A DNA stretch of 64,000 bases from Anaerolineaceae bacterium (GCA_020634115.1 JACKCH010000012.1:434001-498000); one strand, 5' to 3'; shown: positions 39,916 through 49,444, counted from the first letter of the stretch. A program made the numbers and translations. Notes: generated by a model from the letters alone, not told the origin.

Positions 39916-41478
39916 ATGTCTAAACGTCCGCTCTACATCCAACTTGAAACCGGGGACGATGCGAATTCCATCCGTGACCGGCTTTCGTTCCTGCGCGGAG
40001 AACGGGTGCTGCTGATCTGGCCGGAAGAAGGCACGATCATGACGCGCAAACTCGACCTCGTGCTGATTCAGCGCGAGGCGATGCGCCGGGCTATCCGGTT
40101 GGCGCTGGTCACACATGACTCGCAAGTGATTCGCAACGCCACCGAACTAAACATCAGCACGTTCGAGACAATTGGCGCGAGTGAACGCGGGCGCTGGCAA
40201 CGGGGACGCTCTAAAGTGTTCACCAACCGCTTCCAACGCCCCAAACATGAACCGGAAGCGGAAGAACTAAAAGAAGTCGCCACTCGCATAGGGGATGATG
40301 AGGATACGCCCGGACGTAAGCGGCGGCGCTGGCTCACCCGACTGGTGATTCTGGCTGTCGTAGCGGCGCTGTTGGGCGGTATCGCGTATGTGGTTGTCCC
40401 GACAGCGACCATCCGGCTTACCCCGGCCCAGAGCGTCATCACCCAAACGGTTGAACTGGTAGCCGACCCGCAGGCGGCAGGCGTGGATGTGGAAAATGCG
40501 GTGATCCGCTCCACCATGCTGCGCGTTCAAGTGGAAGAAACCGGCACGCTGGAAACCACCGGCACACAAGACCTGGGAGCAGTCCCGGCCAGTGGCTCGG
40601 TTGTGTTCATCAATCAGACCAACAGTGGGGTCAATATCCCGGCGGGGACGGTGGTCAGTACCAGCAGCGGCACGCCGATACAATTCCGCACCACCCAGTC
40701 GGCGGAACTAGGGGCGGGAACGGGGCTGCAAATTGAAGTCCCGATTGAGGCCTTCCAGAACCAATTCGGCGATGCTGGAAATGTAGAGAGCGGCCTGATT
40801 AACACGGTGATCGGTCCACTGGCAAACAGCGTCACTGTCCGCAACCTTGCGCCCACCAGCGGCGGGGAAAACCGGGTTGTGCGGGTGGTCAGTCAGGCGG
40901 ATAAAGACCGTCTGATGGACACGGTACGCCAGCAGCTTCAGTCCAGAGCGTTTATCGAAATGCGCCCGCGCCTGAGTGAAACGCAGACGATTGTCTTTGA
41001 GACGATTCACATCGCAGAGGAACGGGCCGATTGGACAACTTTCAGCGCCAATGTGGGCGATGTGGCCGATACACTCACCCTGACGATGCAAGTGGTGGTG
41101 GAAGCGGAGGCGATTGACCAACTACTGGCGCAGCAGGTAGTGTTAGCCCGCCTCTCGCAGCAAATCCCACGCGGGCGGGTGCTGCGTCCACAGTCGCCGG
41201 TCACGTATGAGATGGGGCCGGTATCCAACATTGACAGCCAGGGACGCATCACGTTTAACATGACTGGCAGCGGATTAGTCACCGCTGAAGTGGATACCGA
41301 ACTGCTCAAAGAAAGGCTGGCGGGCAGGCCGGTAGAAGAGACACTCATTTACCTGACCGGTGAACTTGACCTCGAACAAGGTACACAACCCGACATCCTG
41401 CTGACGCCAGACTGGATAGACCGTCTGCCGCTGCTGCCAAGTCGCATCACGTTCGTGATTCAGGAAGCGGCGCAATGA
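39916..41478 (+). CDS. Baseplate-J-like membrane-anchored protein
   Basis: The 520-residue protein has a cytoplasmic N-terminal region of about 120 residues starting KRPLYIQLETGDDANSIRDR. A basic stretch and one membrane helix follow (WLTRLVILAVVAALLGGIAY, about 139-158), then an extracytoplasmic beta-rich domain with repeats such as GTGLQIEVPIEA. The outer part resembles the baseplate J/gp47 domain, in which SVVFINQTNSGVNIPAGTVV and the following strands are typical. Similar proteins in Chloroflexota are not phage-encoded; their role is unknown. It overlaps ruvX by four bases (ATGA). Confidence 0.75.
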   Translation: MSKRPLYIQLETGDDANSIRDRLSFLRGERVLLIWPEEGTIMTRKLDLVLIQREAMRRAIRLALVTHDSQVIRNATELNISTFETIGASERGRWQRGRSKVFTNRFQRPKHEPEAEELKEVATRIGDDEDTPGRKRRRWLTRLVILAVVAALLGGIAYVVVPTATIRLTPAQSVITQTVELVADPQAAGVDVENAVIRSTMLRVQVEETGTLETTGTQDLGAVPASGSVVFINQTNSGVNIPAGTVVSTSSGTPIQFRTTQSAELGAGTGLQIEVPIEAFQNQFGDAGNVESGLINTVIGPLANSVTVRNLAPTSGGENRVVRVVSQADKDRLMDTVRQQLQSRAFIEMRPRLSETQTIVFETIHIAEERADWTTFSANVGDVADTLTLTMQVVVEAEAIDQLLAQQVVLARLSQQIPRGRVLRPQSPVTYEMGPVSNIDSQGRITFNMTGSGLVTAEVDTELLKERLAGRPVEETLIYLTGELDLEQGTQPDILLTPDWIDRLPLLPSRITFVIQEAAQ

Positions 41479-41921
41479 TGCCGGGGCGATTGCTCGGCAT
41501 CGATCACGGCAATAAGCGTATCGGTCTGGCCGTGAGTGACCCGTCGGGGCTAGTGGCGCGGGAGCTGGTCGTGATTCAGCGCCAGTCCAAACGGGAAGAT
41601 TTCGCCCGTATCAACCAGATTACAGCGGAACATGAGGTGGTGGCTGTTGTGGTCGGACTCCCGATTAATGACATGGCGGAACCCGGCGAATACACCCAGG
41701 CCGATACGGTTCGGCGGTGGGTGGAACGCTTGGCAGAGACGACTCCCCTGCCGATTGTATTGTGGGAGGAAAGCCTGACCAGCGCCGACGCCCGCGAACT
41801 TTCAATTCGCCAAAAGCGCGGCGCCCGTGACCCGATTGACGATCTGGCTGCGCGGCTAATTTTGCAGAGTTATCTGGACGCGGTGCGCGACGGTCTGGCA
41901 GAACCCCCACCCCAATTCTGA
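41475..41921 (+). CDS. ruvX: Putative pre-16S rRNA nuclease / Holliday junction resolvase-like YqgF
   Basis: The 148-residue RNase-H-fold protein has the family marks LLGIDHGNKRIGLAVSDPSG with the catalytic-type Asp, VVVGLPINDMAEPG and DDLAARLILQSYLD at the C-terminus with the final Asp pair. The family processes 16S rRNA 5' ends in E. coli and has been linked to junction resolution. It sits between the baseplate-J-like gene (four-base overlap) and mltG, as ruvX-mltG pairs often do. Confidence 0.92.
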   Translation: MMPGRLLGIDHGNKRIGLAVSDPSGLVARELVVIQRQSKREDFARINQITAEHEVVAVVVGLPINDMAEPGEYTQADTVRRWVERLAETTPLPIVLWEESLTSADARELSIRQKRGARDPIDDLAARLILQSYLDAVRDGLAEPPPQF

Positions 41922-41936
41922 GCGAGAGAGGACCGC

Positions 41937-43040
41937 ATGGGACGCACCATACGACTCATCATTCTGGGTATTTTCGTTCTGGGATTCGCGACGCTGATCG
42001 TGAGTGGTGTCGTCTTCATCCTATGGGGAGATGACATTGTTGATTTTGCCCAGGTCGCATTAGCTCGCATCACGCTCTCCACAAGGGAGAATGACCTGCT
42101 GCTACCGGCAGGGGCAGACGACACGCCGGTACGCTTTGTGGTCGAACTGGGCGACACACCCAAAGTGATCGCTGACCGACTGGCTTCGTGGGCGCTGATT
42201 CGGGATGAGCAGCTTTTTGTAGATTACCTGCGGGCAAACGACCTCGACACGCAGATTGAAGCCGGAACCTATTTCCTGTACCAGACGCAGACTATCCCAC
42301 AGATTGCGCTGGCGCTCACCGATTCGGGCAGCAGTCAGTTTCCATTCCGCATTCTGGAAGGCTGGCGGCTGGAAGAGATCGCCGCCGCGATTGATGATAA
42401 CCCGTATTTCCCGTTTAGTGGGGCGGACTTTCTGGCGGTGGTTGGCCCAGGAGCAGCGATAGACCCCGATTTTGCGGCCTACGCCGGGCTGCCGGTGGGC
42501 GCGTCGCTGGAAGGGTTTTTGTTCCCGGATACTTACCAACTCCCGGCAGTGATTACGCCGGTCATGCTGCGGGACATTCTGACACAGACGTTCCGTGAGC
42601 GAGTCGGCACGCAGTTAGTGGCGGATGGGGCAGCGGATGGTTTTTCGCTGTACGACATCGTTACCCTGGCGTCCATCGTGCAGCGTGAAGCCATTCACCC
42701 GGATGAACACCCCCTGATTGCCAGTGTGTACCGCAACCGACTGGCGAATGGTATCAAACTGGATGCTGACCCCACGATACAGTACGCCATCGGCTACCGG
42801 GATGGCCGTTGGTGGCCGGGAATCAGCGCCGCCGAGTACACCAGCGTGGTCTCCACCTATAACACCTACCTGAATTATGGCCTGCCGCCAGGGCCAATTA
42901 GTAACCCCGGACTCTCCGCTATCCGCGCCGCCGCCTACCCCGCTGAGTCGAGTTATTTCTACTTCCGCGCCGATTGCAGCCCGGATGGGTACCACACGTT
43001 CTCGACAACCTACGAGGAACACCTGGGCAATGGCTGTTAA
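41937..43040 (+). CDS. mltG: Endolytic transglycosylase MltG
   Basis: The 367-residue membrane-anchored enzyme cuts nascent glycan strands and so ends their growth. An N-terminal helix (TIRLIILGIFVLGFATLIVS) is followed by a LysM-like segment and the YceG catalytic domain. The latter has LEGFLFPDTYQLP, the catalytic-type Glu in LASIVQREAIHPDEHPLIAS, VYRNRLANGIKLDADPTIQY and LPPGPISNPGLSAIRAAAYP. GAGAGG lies six bases before the ATG. It overlaps the next gene by 11 bases. Confidence 0.93.
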   Translation: MGRTIRLIILGIFVLGFATLIVSGVVFILWGDDIVDFAQVALARITLSTRENDLLLPAGADDTPVRFVVELGDTPKVIADRLASWALIRDEQLFVDYLRANDLDTQIEAGTYFLYQTQTIPQIALALTDSGSSQFPFRILEGWRLEEIAAAIDDNPYFPFSGADFLAVVGPGAAIDPDFAAYAGLPVGASLEGFLFPDTYQLPAVITPVMLRDILTQTFRERVGTQLVADGAADGFSLYDIVTLASIVQREAIHPDEHPLIASVYRNRLANGIKLDADPTIQYAIGYRDGRWWPGISAAEYTSVVSTYNTYLNYGLPPGPISNPGLSAIRAAAYPAESSYFYFRADCSPDGYHTFSTTYEEHLGNGC

Positions 43041-43944
43041 GCACAATTTGTTGAAATTTTCGCGGGAAGATCTTGGACCCTCCCCGACAAGAGATCATGT
43101 TGCCTACTCTTGGGTAACTATTCTGGTGCTGCTAGGGTTGGCGCTGCTGGCGGGGTGTGCGCCGCGCCCTTTTGACGTAACCGGACGGGTGGCGCTGCTA
43201 GGGCCGTTTGAGGGGCGTTACCAGGAAGTGGGCTATAACGCGCTATACGCGGCACGCTTGGCCGCGCAGGATGCCGGACTCACGCAGATTGAATTGCTGG
43301 TGGTGGATGACGGTGGCACGGCGAGCAGCGCCGCTGAGCGAGCGCGGGCGCTGCATCATGATCCGCTGGTCAAAGCGGTTCTGCTGACCGGGTACGCCGC
43401 CGCCGCACCAGAAACACAGGCGGCGCTGGGGGACATACCGGCGTTAATCATCGGCCAGTGGGGAGCAGCCCCAACAACGGATAGGGTCTTCATGCTGGCG
43501 AGTCAGGAATTGGGCAGGCTGCTGACCGCCCCACCGAGGATAAACGTGATTGAGGCCGCCACACTGACCGAGGACATAACTGGCAGCGAGGTCTTCGCTC
43601 TGGCACAGTTCCCGCTGTTAAGCAAGCACCCGGAGAGCGTCACAATTGTTTCTAATGCGAGTTTGCCGGACGGCGACTTTACCGAACGCTACCGGAGCAG
43701 CGGCCTGTTCGTGCCAGTGCCGGGACTGCTGGCAACGTTGACGTACGACGCGACTTTTATCGCGTTCACGGCAGCAACCCAGGAAGATCGTGTCACCGCC
43801 CACGCGTTTATCGCCAATACGGACTACCCCGGACTCAACGGCACAATCCGTTTTGAAAATGGATTCTGGGCGGATGCCCCACTTCACTTCTACCGCTATG
43901 ATACAAATGGGCGGTTACTTCCCGTGAATCGTGCCGTAGAATAG
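43030..43944 (+). CDS. Lipoprotein with periplasmic-binding-protein type 1 fold
   Basis: The 304-residue protein has a long N-terminal region with a lipobox (VLLGLALLAGC). The following LLGPFEGRYQEVGYNALYAA is the opening of branched-chain amino acid-type receptors. A later helix-strand pattern and NTDYPGLNGTIRFENGFWAD complete a family 6 binding fold. The ATG at 43030 overlaps mltG and suits coupling. No transporter genes accompany it, so it may be a receptor or cell-wall-linked sensor. Its 3' end overlaps the convergent phosphorylase gene by 30 bases. Confidence 0.78.
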   Translation: MAVKHNLLKFSREDLGPSPTRDHVAYSWVTILVLLGLALLAGCAPRPFDVTGRVALLGPFEGRYQEVGYNALYAARLAAQDAGLTQIELLVVDDGGTASSAAERARALHHDPLVKAVLLTGYAAAAPETQAALGDIPALIIGQWGAAPTTDRVFMLASQELGRLLTAPPRINVIEAATLTEDITGSEVFALAQFPLLSKHPESVTIVSNASLPDGDFTERYRSSGLFVPVPGLLATLTYDATFIAFTAATQEDRVTAHAFIANTDYPGLNGTIRFENGFWADAPLHFYRYDTNGRLLPVNRAVE

Positions 43945-45237
43945 CGGCAGCGGTTCAACTGGCGTCGCGCTGTAGGTGATCGCGCCCATCACGCGCTCCC
44001 GGCAAGCGGCCAACTTCGCGGCATCGTTGGCATAGATCGTCGCGAGCGGTGCGCCTGCGGGCATAGAATCACCCACTTTGACATAGACTTTCAGCCCCAC
44101 CGCCAGATCAATCGGATCACCTTTTTTCTCACGCCCGGCTCCCAATTCTGACGCTGCAATACCAATCTGGTCAGCGGCGACCTGAGCGATATAGCCGGAT
44201 TGCGAAGCGGTCACTTCCTCAACCAGACTGGCCTGAGGCAACAGTGCCGGATTGTCCACCATCCTTACATCACCGCCCTGCCCGACCACCATCTCCTTGA
44301 ACTTCGACAGCGCCGCACCATCCTGCAAATGCTGTTCCAGTAGTTCCCGCGCCGCGTCGGTATCCGTCCATTTCGCGCCCTGCCCGGCCAATTGGAGCAT
44401 ATAGGCCGCTACATGCAGGCAGTGTTCACGGAAATCCGCCGCGCCGCCGCCTTGCAGCGTCTCAATCGCCTCCATCACTTCCAGGGCGTTACCCACCGCC
44501 ACCCCTAACGGCTGGTTCATATCGGAGATCACCGCGATCATATCGCGCCCGGCATCCACGCCAATATCCACCATGATTTGTGCCAGTTCGCGGGCATCTT
44601 CTACCGTGTTCATAAACGCACCACGCCCGGCTTTCACATCCAACACAATCCCATTTGCACCGGCGGCGATTTTTTTACTCATGATGCTGCCAGCGATCAG
44701 CGGCAGGCTCGGCACAGTCGCCGTCACATCGCGCAGGGCGTACAATTTGCCGTCAGCGGGGGCGAGTTCTCGCGTCTGCCCGGCCAGCACCAACCCGGTT
44801 TTCCCGATTGCGACGCGAAACTCACTTTCCGTGAGGTTGGCATTATACCCGGCAATCGCTTCCATCTTATCCAGTGTGCCGCCGGAAAAACCCAGCCCGC
44901 GCCCGCTCATTTTCGCCACGCGCACCCCACAGGCCGCCACCAGCGGTAAAACCACCAGCGTTGTTTTATCCCCCACCCCACCAGAAGAATGCTTATCCAC
45001 CGCGTACGGAATGATGTCAGATAAATCCAGAATGTCGCCGGAATGGGCCATCGCCAGAGTCAGGTTGACCGTTTCTTCGCGGGTCATCCCACGCAGGAAA
45101 ACCGCCATCAGGAAAGCAGACGCCTGGTAATCTGGCACATCGCCCTGTGTATAAGCAGCGATAAACCACTCAATCTCGTCTTTGCTCAGTGCCAGTCCGT
45201 CGCGTTTTCTAGCAATTACATCCACAGCACGCATCAT
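43915..45237 (-). CDS. Pyrimidine-nucleoside phosphorylase
   Basis: The 440-residue enzyme splits thymidine, deoxyuridine or uridine with phosphate. It has the signature SGRGLGFSGGTLDKMEAIAG and the phosphate site DKHSSGGVGDKTTLV. The C-terminal domain contains GAGREKKGDPIDLAVGLKVY. Both deoA (thymidine) and pdp (broad) are possible; the length near 440 fits either. Two ATG codons stand at the start, after an AAAGGAC site. It converges with the lipoprotein gene and overlaps its end. Confidence 0.93.
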   Translation of the reverse strand: MMRAVDVIARKRDGLALSKDEIEWFIAAYTQGDVPDYQASAFLMAVFLRGMTREETVNLTLAMAHSGDILDLSDIIPYAVDKHSSGGVGDKTTLVVLPLVAACGVRVAKMSGRGLGFSGGTLDKMEAIAGYNANLTESEFRVAIGKTGLVLAGQTRELAPADGKLYALRDVTATVPSLPLIAGSIMSKKIAAGANGIVLDVKAGRGAFMNTVEDARELAQIMVDIGVDAGRDMIAVISDMNQPLGVAVGNALEVMEAIETLQGGGAADFREHCLHVAAYMLQLAGQGAKWTDTDAARELLEQHLQDGAALSKFKEMVVGQGGDVRMVDNPALLPQASLVEEVTASQSGYIAQVAADQIGIAASELGAGREKKGDPIDLAVGLKVYVKVGDSMPAGAPLATIYANDAAKLAACRERVMGAITYSATPVEPLPLFYGTIHGK

Positions 45238-45408
45238 CTCAGTCCTTTATAAGTTGAATTCTCTGCTGCCCTTTGCAGCGCATTTTCGCCAAAGTTACCT
45301 CATATGCAGGGCAATTAGAACACATTAATATAACTCTCACTTGAGAAGTGAGCAAAGATACGCAACAATTCTTTCCAAAAAACAGCATAGGAAAGGCGCA
45401 CCCATCTG

Positions 45409-46101
45409 ATGAAGGAAACAAACAACCAAACCACCCTTATTGTCGCTGTCGTCGCCGCAGTTGCGGTAGTGGCAGTCATTGGCGTCATTCTCCTGGGTGG
45501 CGGCGCTGGCCCCGCTGGCGCTGCGGCATTTGACTATTCGCAGATTCCTCAGACACGTACTGAAGACGGTGCATTTGTCCTCGGCAACCCCGCCGCGCCA
45601 ATCACTGTTGTGGAATTCGCGGATTTCACCTGCCCTCATTGTCAGGATTATGAAAGCACGATGGAGGATTTCATCCGTCAGTTCGTGGTACCTGGCCTGG
45701 CACGTTTTGAGTACCGAATGGTCGGTGGAACATCTTCTCCCTACCGCGAATACATGTCTGCAATTGCCGAATGTTCTGATGATTTGAAGCCGGGCAGTTT
45801 CTGGGACTCGCACGACCTGATTTTTGAATACGCCCGTGCAGGCCGTTATGAAGAGGTCGTGGGAGCAATCGCAGAACAGACCGGTGTAACCAAGGCCGCA
45901 CTGATAGAATGTAGTTCAACGGCAAAACAATTCATGACTGATGTAAATGTCGGCGCGGCGGCCGGCGTACAGGGTACACCAGCAGTTATGATTCGGCTAA
46001 ACGGCGGCGATTTATCCTGGATCAATATCGGCGGCCAGGTTCTCAATCGTGGGGGCGTGCCGCTTGAAATCCTGGCTACGGTTGTTCAGTCAACCCCCTA
46101 A
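45409..46101 (+). CDS. DsbA-like thioredoxin-fold protein, membrane-anchored
   Basis: The 230-residue protein has an N-terminal helix (LIVAVVAAVAVVAVIGVILL) and a Gly/Ala linker. A thioredoxin_4 domain follows, with NPAAPITVVEFADFTCPHCQ giving the CPHC active site, and the cis-proline loop GVQGTPAVMI. It probably oxidises or reduces exported proteins. No DsbB or VKOR partner is adjacent. A hairpin AGGGGACT/AGTCCCCT follows at about 46122-46149. Confidence 0.88.
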   Translation: MKETNNQTTLIVAVVAAVAVVAVIGVILLGGGAGPAGAAAFDYSQIPQTRTEDGAFVLGNPAAPITVVEFADFTCPHCQDYESTMEDFIRQFVVPGLARFEYRMVGGTSSPYREYMSAIAECSDDLKPGSFWDSHDLIFEYARAGRYEEVVGAIAEQTGVTKAALIECSSTAKQFMTDVNVGAAAGVQGTPAVMIRLNGGDLSWINIGGQVLNRGGVPLEILATVVQSTP

Positions 46102-46293
46102 TAACCTACTTTCCTCTCAAATAAGGGGACTCCGATTGTGGAAGTCCCCTGTCCACAATTCCCCGCATTTTGCTCTTACCGAGGATTTGCTACAATAGAT
46201 ATAGAATTTTCGTATTTACCGTACACCACCACAAAGAACGACCTGTGTCCGCAATCATCAAGTAATCTGCACGCCCATAGAAGGAGTACAGGG

Positions 46294-47004
46294 ATGGACT
46301 TTCTTGACCGAAGCAAGCCATTTATTGAGTGGATGCTCGCTTGGCGGGAGAACTTACAGCCACTTTCTTTGACGGCGTTGACGGCGACAAACCCAGCCAA
46401 TGTAGGCATTGTATCGGTAGATGTGATTAAGGGATTTTGCAGCGTGGGGCCGCTGTCGTCGCCGCGTGTGGATACCATTGTCGAGCCAATTGTCGCCTTA
46501 TTCAAGCGGGCCTGGGAACAAGGTGTGCGAGACATCGCCCTCCCCCAGGATACGCACCCAGCGGACGCCGTTGAATTCGGCCAGTACGCACCGCACTGTA
46601 TCCGGGGAACGGAAGAAGCCGAAACCGTTGAGGCTTTCCAGTCGCTCCCGTTCTTCGACCAGCTTGCGGTCTTCGAGAAAAACAGCATCAACAGCGGCCT
46701 GCAACCGGATTTCGTCTCCTGGTTGCAAGCACGCCCGCATATCAAGACCTGGATTGTCGTGGGGGATTGTACCGATCTGTGTACGCACCAACTGGCAATG
46801 CACATCCGCCTGAGCGCCAACCAGAACCAGCAAGCAAGAGTCCGTGTGATTTTACCGGTGAACTGCGTGGATACCTACGATCTGCCAGTAGAAACCGCGC
46901 GGAGTCTGGGCGCCGTGCCGCACGATGGGGACTTCCTGCACCTGGTATTCCTGTATCATATGATGTTGAACGGCATTGAGGTCGTAACTGAAATCATGGC
47001 TTAA
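46294..47004 (+). CDS. Isochorismatase-fold cysteine hydrolase, possible nicotinamidase
   Basis: The 236-residue enzyme has the Asp-Lys-Cys layout of the family: VGIVSVDVIKGFCSVGPLSS with Asp, a Lys in QLAVFEKNS, and VVGDCTDLCTHQLAMH with the nucleophile-type Cys. The ATG at 46294 is chosen because AAGGAG stands before it. The nicotinate phosphoribosyltransferase gene at 49496 is nearby, which makes nicotinamide deamidation attractive, but they are on opposite strands and not in an operon. Other amidase substrates remain possible. Confidence 0.8.
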   Translation: MDFLDRSKPFIEWMLAWRENLQPLSLTALTATNPANVGIVSVDVIKGFCSVGPLSSPRVDTIVEPIVALFKRAWEQGVRDIALPQDTHPADAVEFGQYAPHCIRGTEEAETVEAFQSLPFFDQLAVFEKNSINSGLQPDFVSWLQARPHIKTWIVVGDCTDLCTHQLAMHIRLSANQNQQARVRVILPVNCVDTYDLPVETARSLGAVPHDGDFLHLVFLYHMMLNGIEVVTEIMA

Positions 47005-47050
47005 TCGGCGCCCATTAGCTTGCGATGCTGGCAAAAGCACCTATCCCTCA

Positions 47051-48079
47051 ATGACAATCTCCGATGCACAAGCGGTGCGCAGATATGCCCATAAAACCCT
47101 ATTTGGTTTTTTAATCATACTAAGCTCTGTTGTTTTGCTGTGGCTGTTTCAGCAATTCAGTCCGCCACCCACGCCGCCCAATCTGCCAGCCGACTATCAC
47201 GCGCTACGGGCGGTGTGGCTTGGTGTCACCTGGGTGATGGACGCGCATACGGAGAGCGAAATCCAGGCGCTCGCAACGGATTTGCAAGCACATCGCATCC
47301 AGTATGGCTTTGTGTATATGAGTTATCTGAAACCGGACGATACCTTTAACCCCACTTTTGAGCATGCTGCCACCTTTGTCCGTCACTTTCATGCCGCTGC
47401 GCCGGAGATCACACTTCTGGGATGGATAGGCATCCCAACCCAGATTACGACTCCAAACGGCCACTATATGGAAAATCGGCTGGAATCTAAGGAAACCCAA
47501 GTTGCTATTGCAGTATTCAGCGAGCGGATAGTCGAAGAGTGGGGATTTGACGGCATCCACCTGGACGCTGAACCTGTCCGCACCGATGACCCGGCATTCA
47601 TCAACACCCTGCAAGCAATTCGAGAAGCAATCCCAGCGGAAAGCATTTTGTCTATAGCTGTTCCGGCTCTACAAGTCACGCAGGCGATAACGAGTATTCC
47701 TTACCCGCGCTCACCGTATCACTGGACACCGGACTATCTGAACCTCGTCGCGGATTACAGCGATCAGATTGTGGTCATGGCCTATGATTCCGGGTTGTTC
47801 CTACCGGCGGATTATCGGGCGTGGATGGCGTATCAGGTCGAGGCAGCGGCGAGTGCATTGGATGACAACCCGGCTGAACTCCTGATTGGCGTACCGGTAT
47901 CCGAGGAATGGACGCCATCGCACCAGACCCATACCGAATATCTGGCAAATGCGCTTTATGGAGTACAGGCGGCACTAGCCGAAAATGCGACTGTCCGCCG
48001 CAATGTGGCTGGGATTGCTATTTATCCCTATTGGGAAACGGATGAGCAGGAATGGGATTTGCTTGACCAGTTCCCGTAA
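47051..48079 (+). CDS. Membrane-anchored GH18-like TIM-barrel protein
   Basis: The 342-residue protein has an N-terminal helix (LFGFLIILSSVVLLWLF), a Pro-rich linker and a barrel domain. EWGFDGIHLDAEPV is the equivalent of the DxxDxDxE motif of family 18 glycosidases; the first Asp, last Asp and Glu are kept but the middle Asp is His. YSDQIVVMAYDSG matches the later MxYD-type strand. It may bind or cleave a glycan, but the missing Asp makes activity uncertain. Confidence 0.7.
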   Translation: MTISDAQAVRRYAHKTLFGFLIILSSVVLLWLFQQFSPPPTPPNLPADYHALRAVWLGVTWVMDAHTESEIQALATDLQAHRIQYGFVYMSYLKPDDTFNPTFEHAATFVRHFHAAAPEITLLGWIGIPTQITTPNGHYMENRLESKETQVAIAVFSERIVEEWGFDGIHLDAEPVRTDDPAFINTLQAIREAIPAESILSIAVPALQVTQAITSIPYPRSPYHWTPDYLNLVADYSDQIVVMAYDSGLFLPADYRAWMAYQVEAAASALDDNPAELLIGVPVSEEWTPSHQTHTEYLANALYGVQAALAENATVRRNVAGIAIYPYWETDEQEWDLLDQFP

Positions 48080-48088
48080 GGCAGGGTT

Positions 48089-49423
48089 TTACTCCCAAAA
48101 CCTATCCGGCAGCGACAACTCACGGGCGGGGCGCTCTCCGGTGAATTTGAGTTCACCGCCTTCGGTGTGCATCAGCAGGACATAGGTGGGGTAATCAGGA
48201 CTGTCGCGGAACTGCCACTCAGCGACGCTCCATAGCCGCAGTTGACCGTTATAATTCAGTACGGAAAGCACAAAGGGCAGCCGTTCATAAAGCGCCCGCA
48301 CCAGTTCCTCGCCGCCGCCGAAGTCGGCACGGCGGGCTAACATGCTCAGGGCGCTTTGCAGTCGTTTGGCAAACACCGTCCCGCGGAATGACCAGATTTG
48401 ACGGGGCACATCGAGTGTTTCCAGTAGCGGCGCGATACTATGCGGTTCATCGGCGCGGATTTCATCCAGCAGGAGATAATCCGGTTGGGTTTCCAGAGCG
48501 CGGGTGATCTGTTCACCGAAAGTGATGCCGGATTCGCCCTCTACGGGCCAGCGCACCATCAGATTAGTCATACTATCCGGGAGGCTCAGTTCCCCAGCAC
48601 GCTGCACCGCAACGCCCCCCTCCCCTGGCAGCAAGCGTGCCAGCGCATTGAGCAGCGTCGTCTTGCCGGAAACCGGTTCGCCCACAACCATCACCCCATG
48701 GGATGACGCGACAATCGCCCGCAAAAGTGCTGCCGCCTGCCCGGTCATAAACCCGCTGGCAGTCAGATCATCTAGGCTTAAGGCCAATGAGGGATGCACG
48801 CGAATATCCGCAGTGAGTTGGGTCGTTACCGGCGGCGCGACCAGATTCAGGCAGACCGGGCGCTTCCCGGCCACCAGCCCGACTTCCATAATCGGCTGTT
48901 CCGGGCGCAGTTCCGCGCCAGCGTCCAGCAACATCCGGCGGATAATCCGCTCATACTGCTCTCGATCCTGAAACAGCGGCCCAACCGGCGTCAGTTCACC
49001 CGGCCCGTAACGCACCGCCGCTTTATCAGGGCCGTCCAGAGCGATAGTTGTCACCGCTTCATCCAGGAAGAACGCATCCAACGGGCCATAACTGAACAGG
49101 TTGCTATAGGCGCTGCTAATCACTTGCGCCCGCTCCTCATTCGAGAGCGAGACGGATTCCACCGAAAAGACGTATTCCGCCGTTTCCAGAATCAGCTTCA
49201 CCCGTTTGGGCGCGGTATCGGCTTCCAACAGCGCCGGAGAATCGAGACCATACTCATCCAGAAAAGCCGCCTCAACGCGCTCAACCAGCGCCGCCAGGGA
49301 AACCATCCGGTGGCCGAGCTGCCCGGCAACGATGCGCGGTTCACGCCCTCTATCGGCATTCGGGCGCAGTCCGCGATAGTCCGGGTCAAATTCCATCTGA
49401 TCGTCGTCAGGTTGGTCAGGCAT
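48089..49423 (-). CDS. Type II/IV secretion-type ATPase (TadA/CpaF-like), solitary
   Basis: The 444-residue protein has an N-terminal domain of about 200 residues and a RecA-like domain. The latter has Walker A GEPVSGKTTLLNAL, a Walker B-like YLLLDEIRADEP and an N-domain motif YGPLDAFFLDEAVTTIALDG typical of CpaF/TadA. The usual CpaF Asp-box and His-box are not clearly seen, so it is divergent. No pilin, TadB/C or secretin genes are near. Its role may be in a remote Tad apparatus or something different. Confidence 0.75.
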   Translation of the reverse strand: MPDQPDDDQMEFDPDYRGLRPNADRGREPRIVAGQLGHRMVSLAALVERVEAAFLDEYGLDSPALLEADTAPKRVKLILETAEYVFSVESVSLSNEERAQVISSAYSNLFSYGPLDAFFLDEAVTTIALDGPDKAAVRYGPGELTPVGPLFQDREQYERIIRRMLLDAGAELRPEQPIMEVGLVAGKRPVCLNLVAPPVTTQLTADIRVHPSLALSLDDLTASGFMTGQAAALLRAIVASSHGVMVVGEPVSGKTTLLNALARLLPGEGGVAVQRAGELSLPDSMTNLMVRWPVEGESGITFGEQITRALETQPDYLLLDEIRADEPHSIAPLLETLDVPRQIWSFRGTVFAKRLQSALSMLARRADFGGGEELVRALYERLPFVLSVLNYNGQLRLWSVAEWQFRDSPDYPTYVLLMHTEGGELKFTGERPARELSLPDRFWE

Positions 49424-49444
49424 CAGTTTTCCTCGTGAAAAGTT

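Noticed and set aside
39916..41478. A prophage, suggested by the baseplate-J-like gene
   Set aside because: No other phage gene, integrase or attachment site is present, and the gene is coupled to housekeeping ruvX and mltG.
42615..43046. A minus-strand frame of 143 codons over the end of mltG
   Set aside because: It is antisense to mltG, which has clear family motifs, and has no ribosome site.
46176..46820. A 214-codon minus-strand frame opposite the isochorismatase-fold gene
   Set aside because: It is antisense to conserved catalytic motifs and Ser/Arg/Cys-rich in the way shadow frames are.
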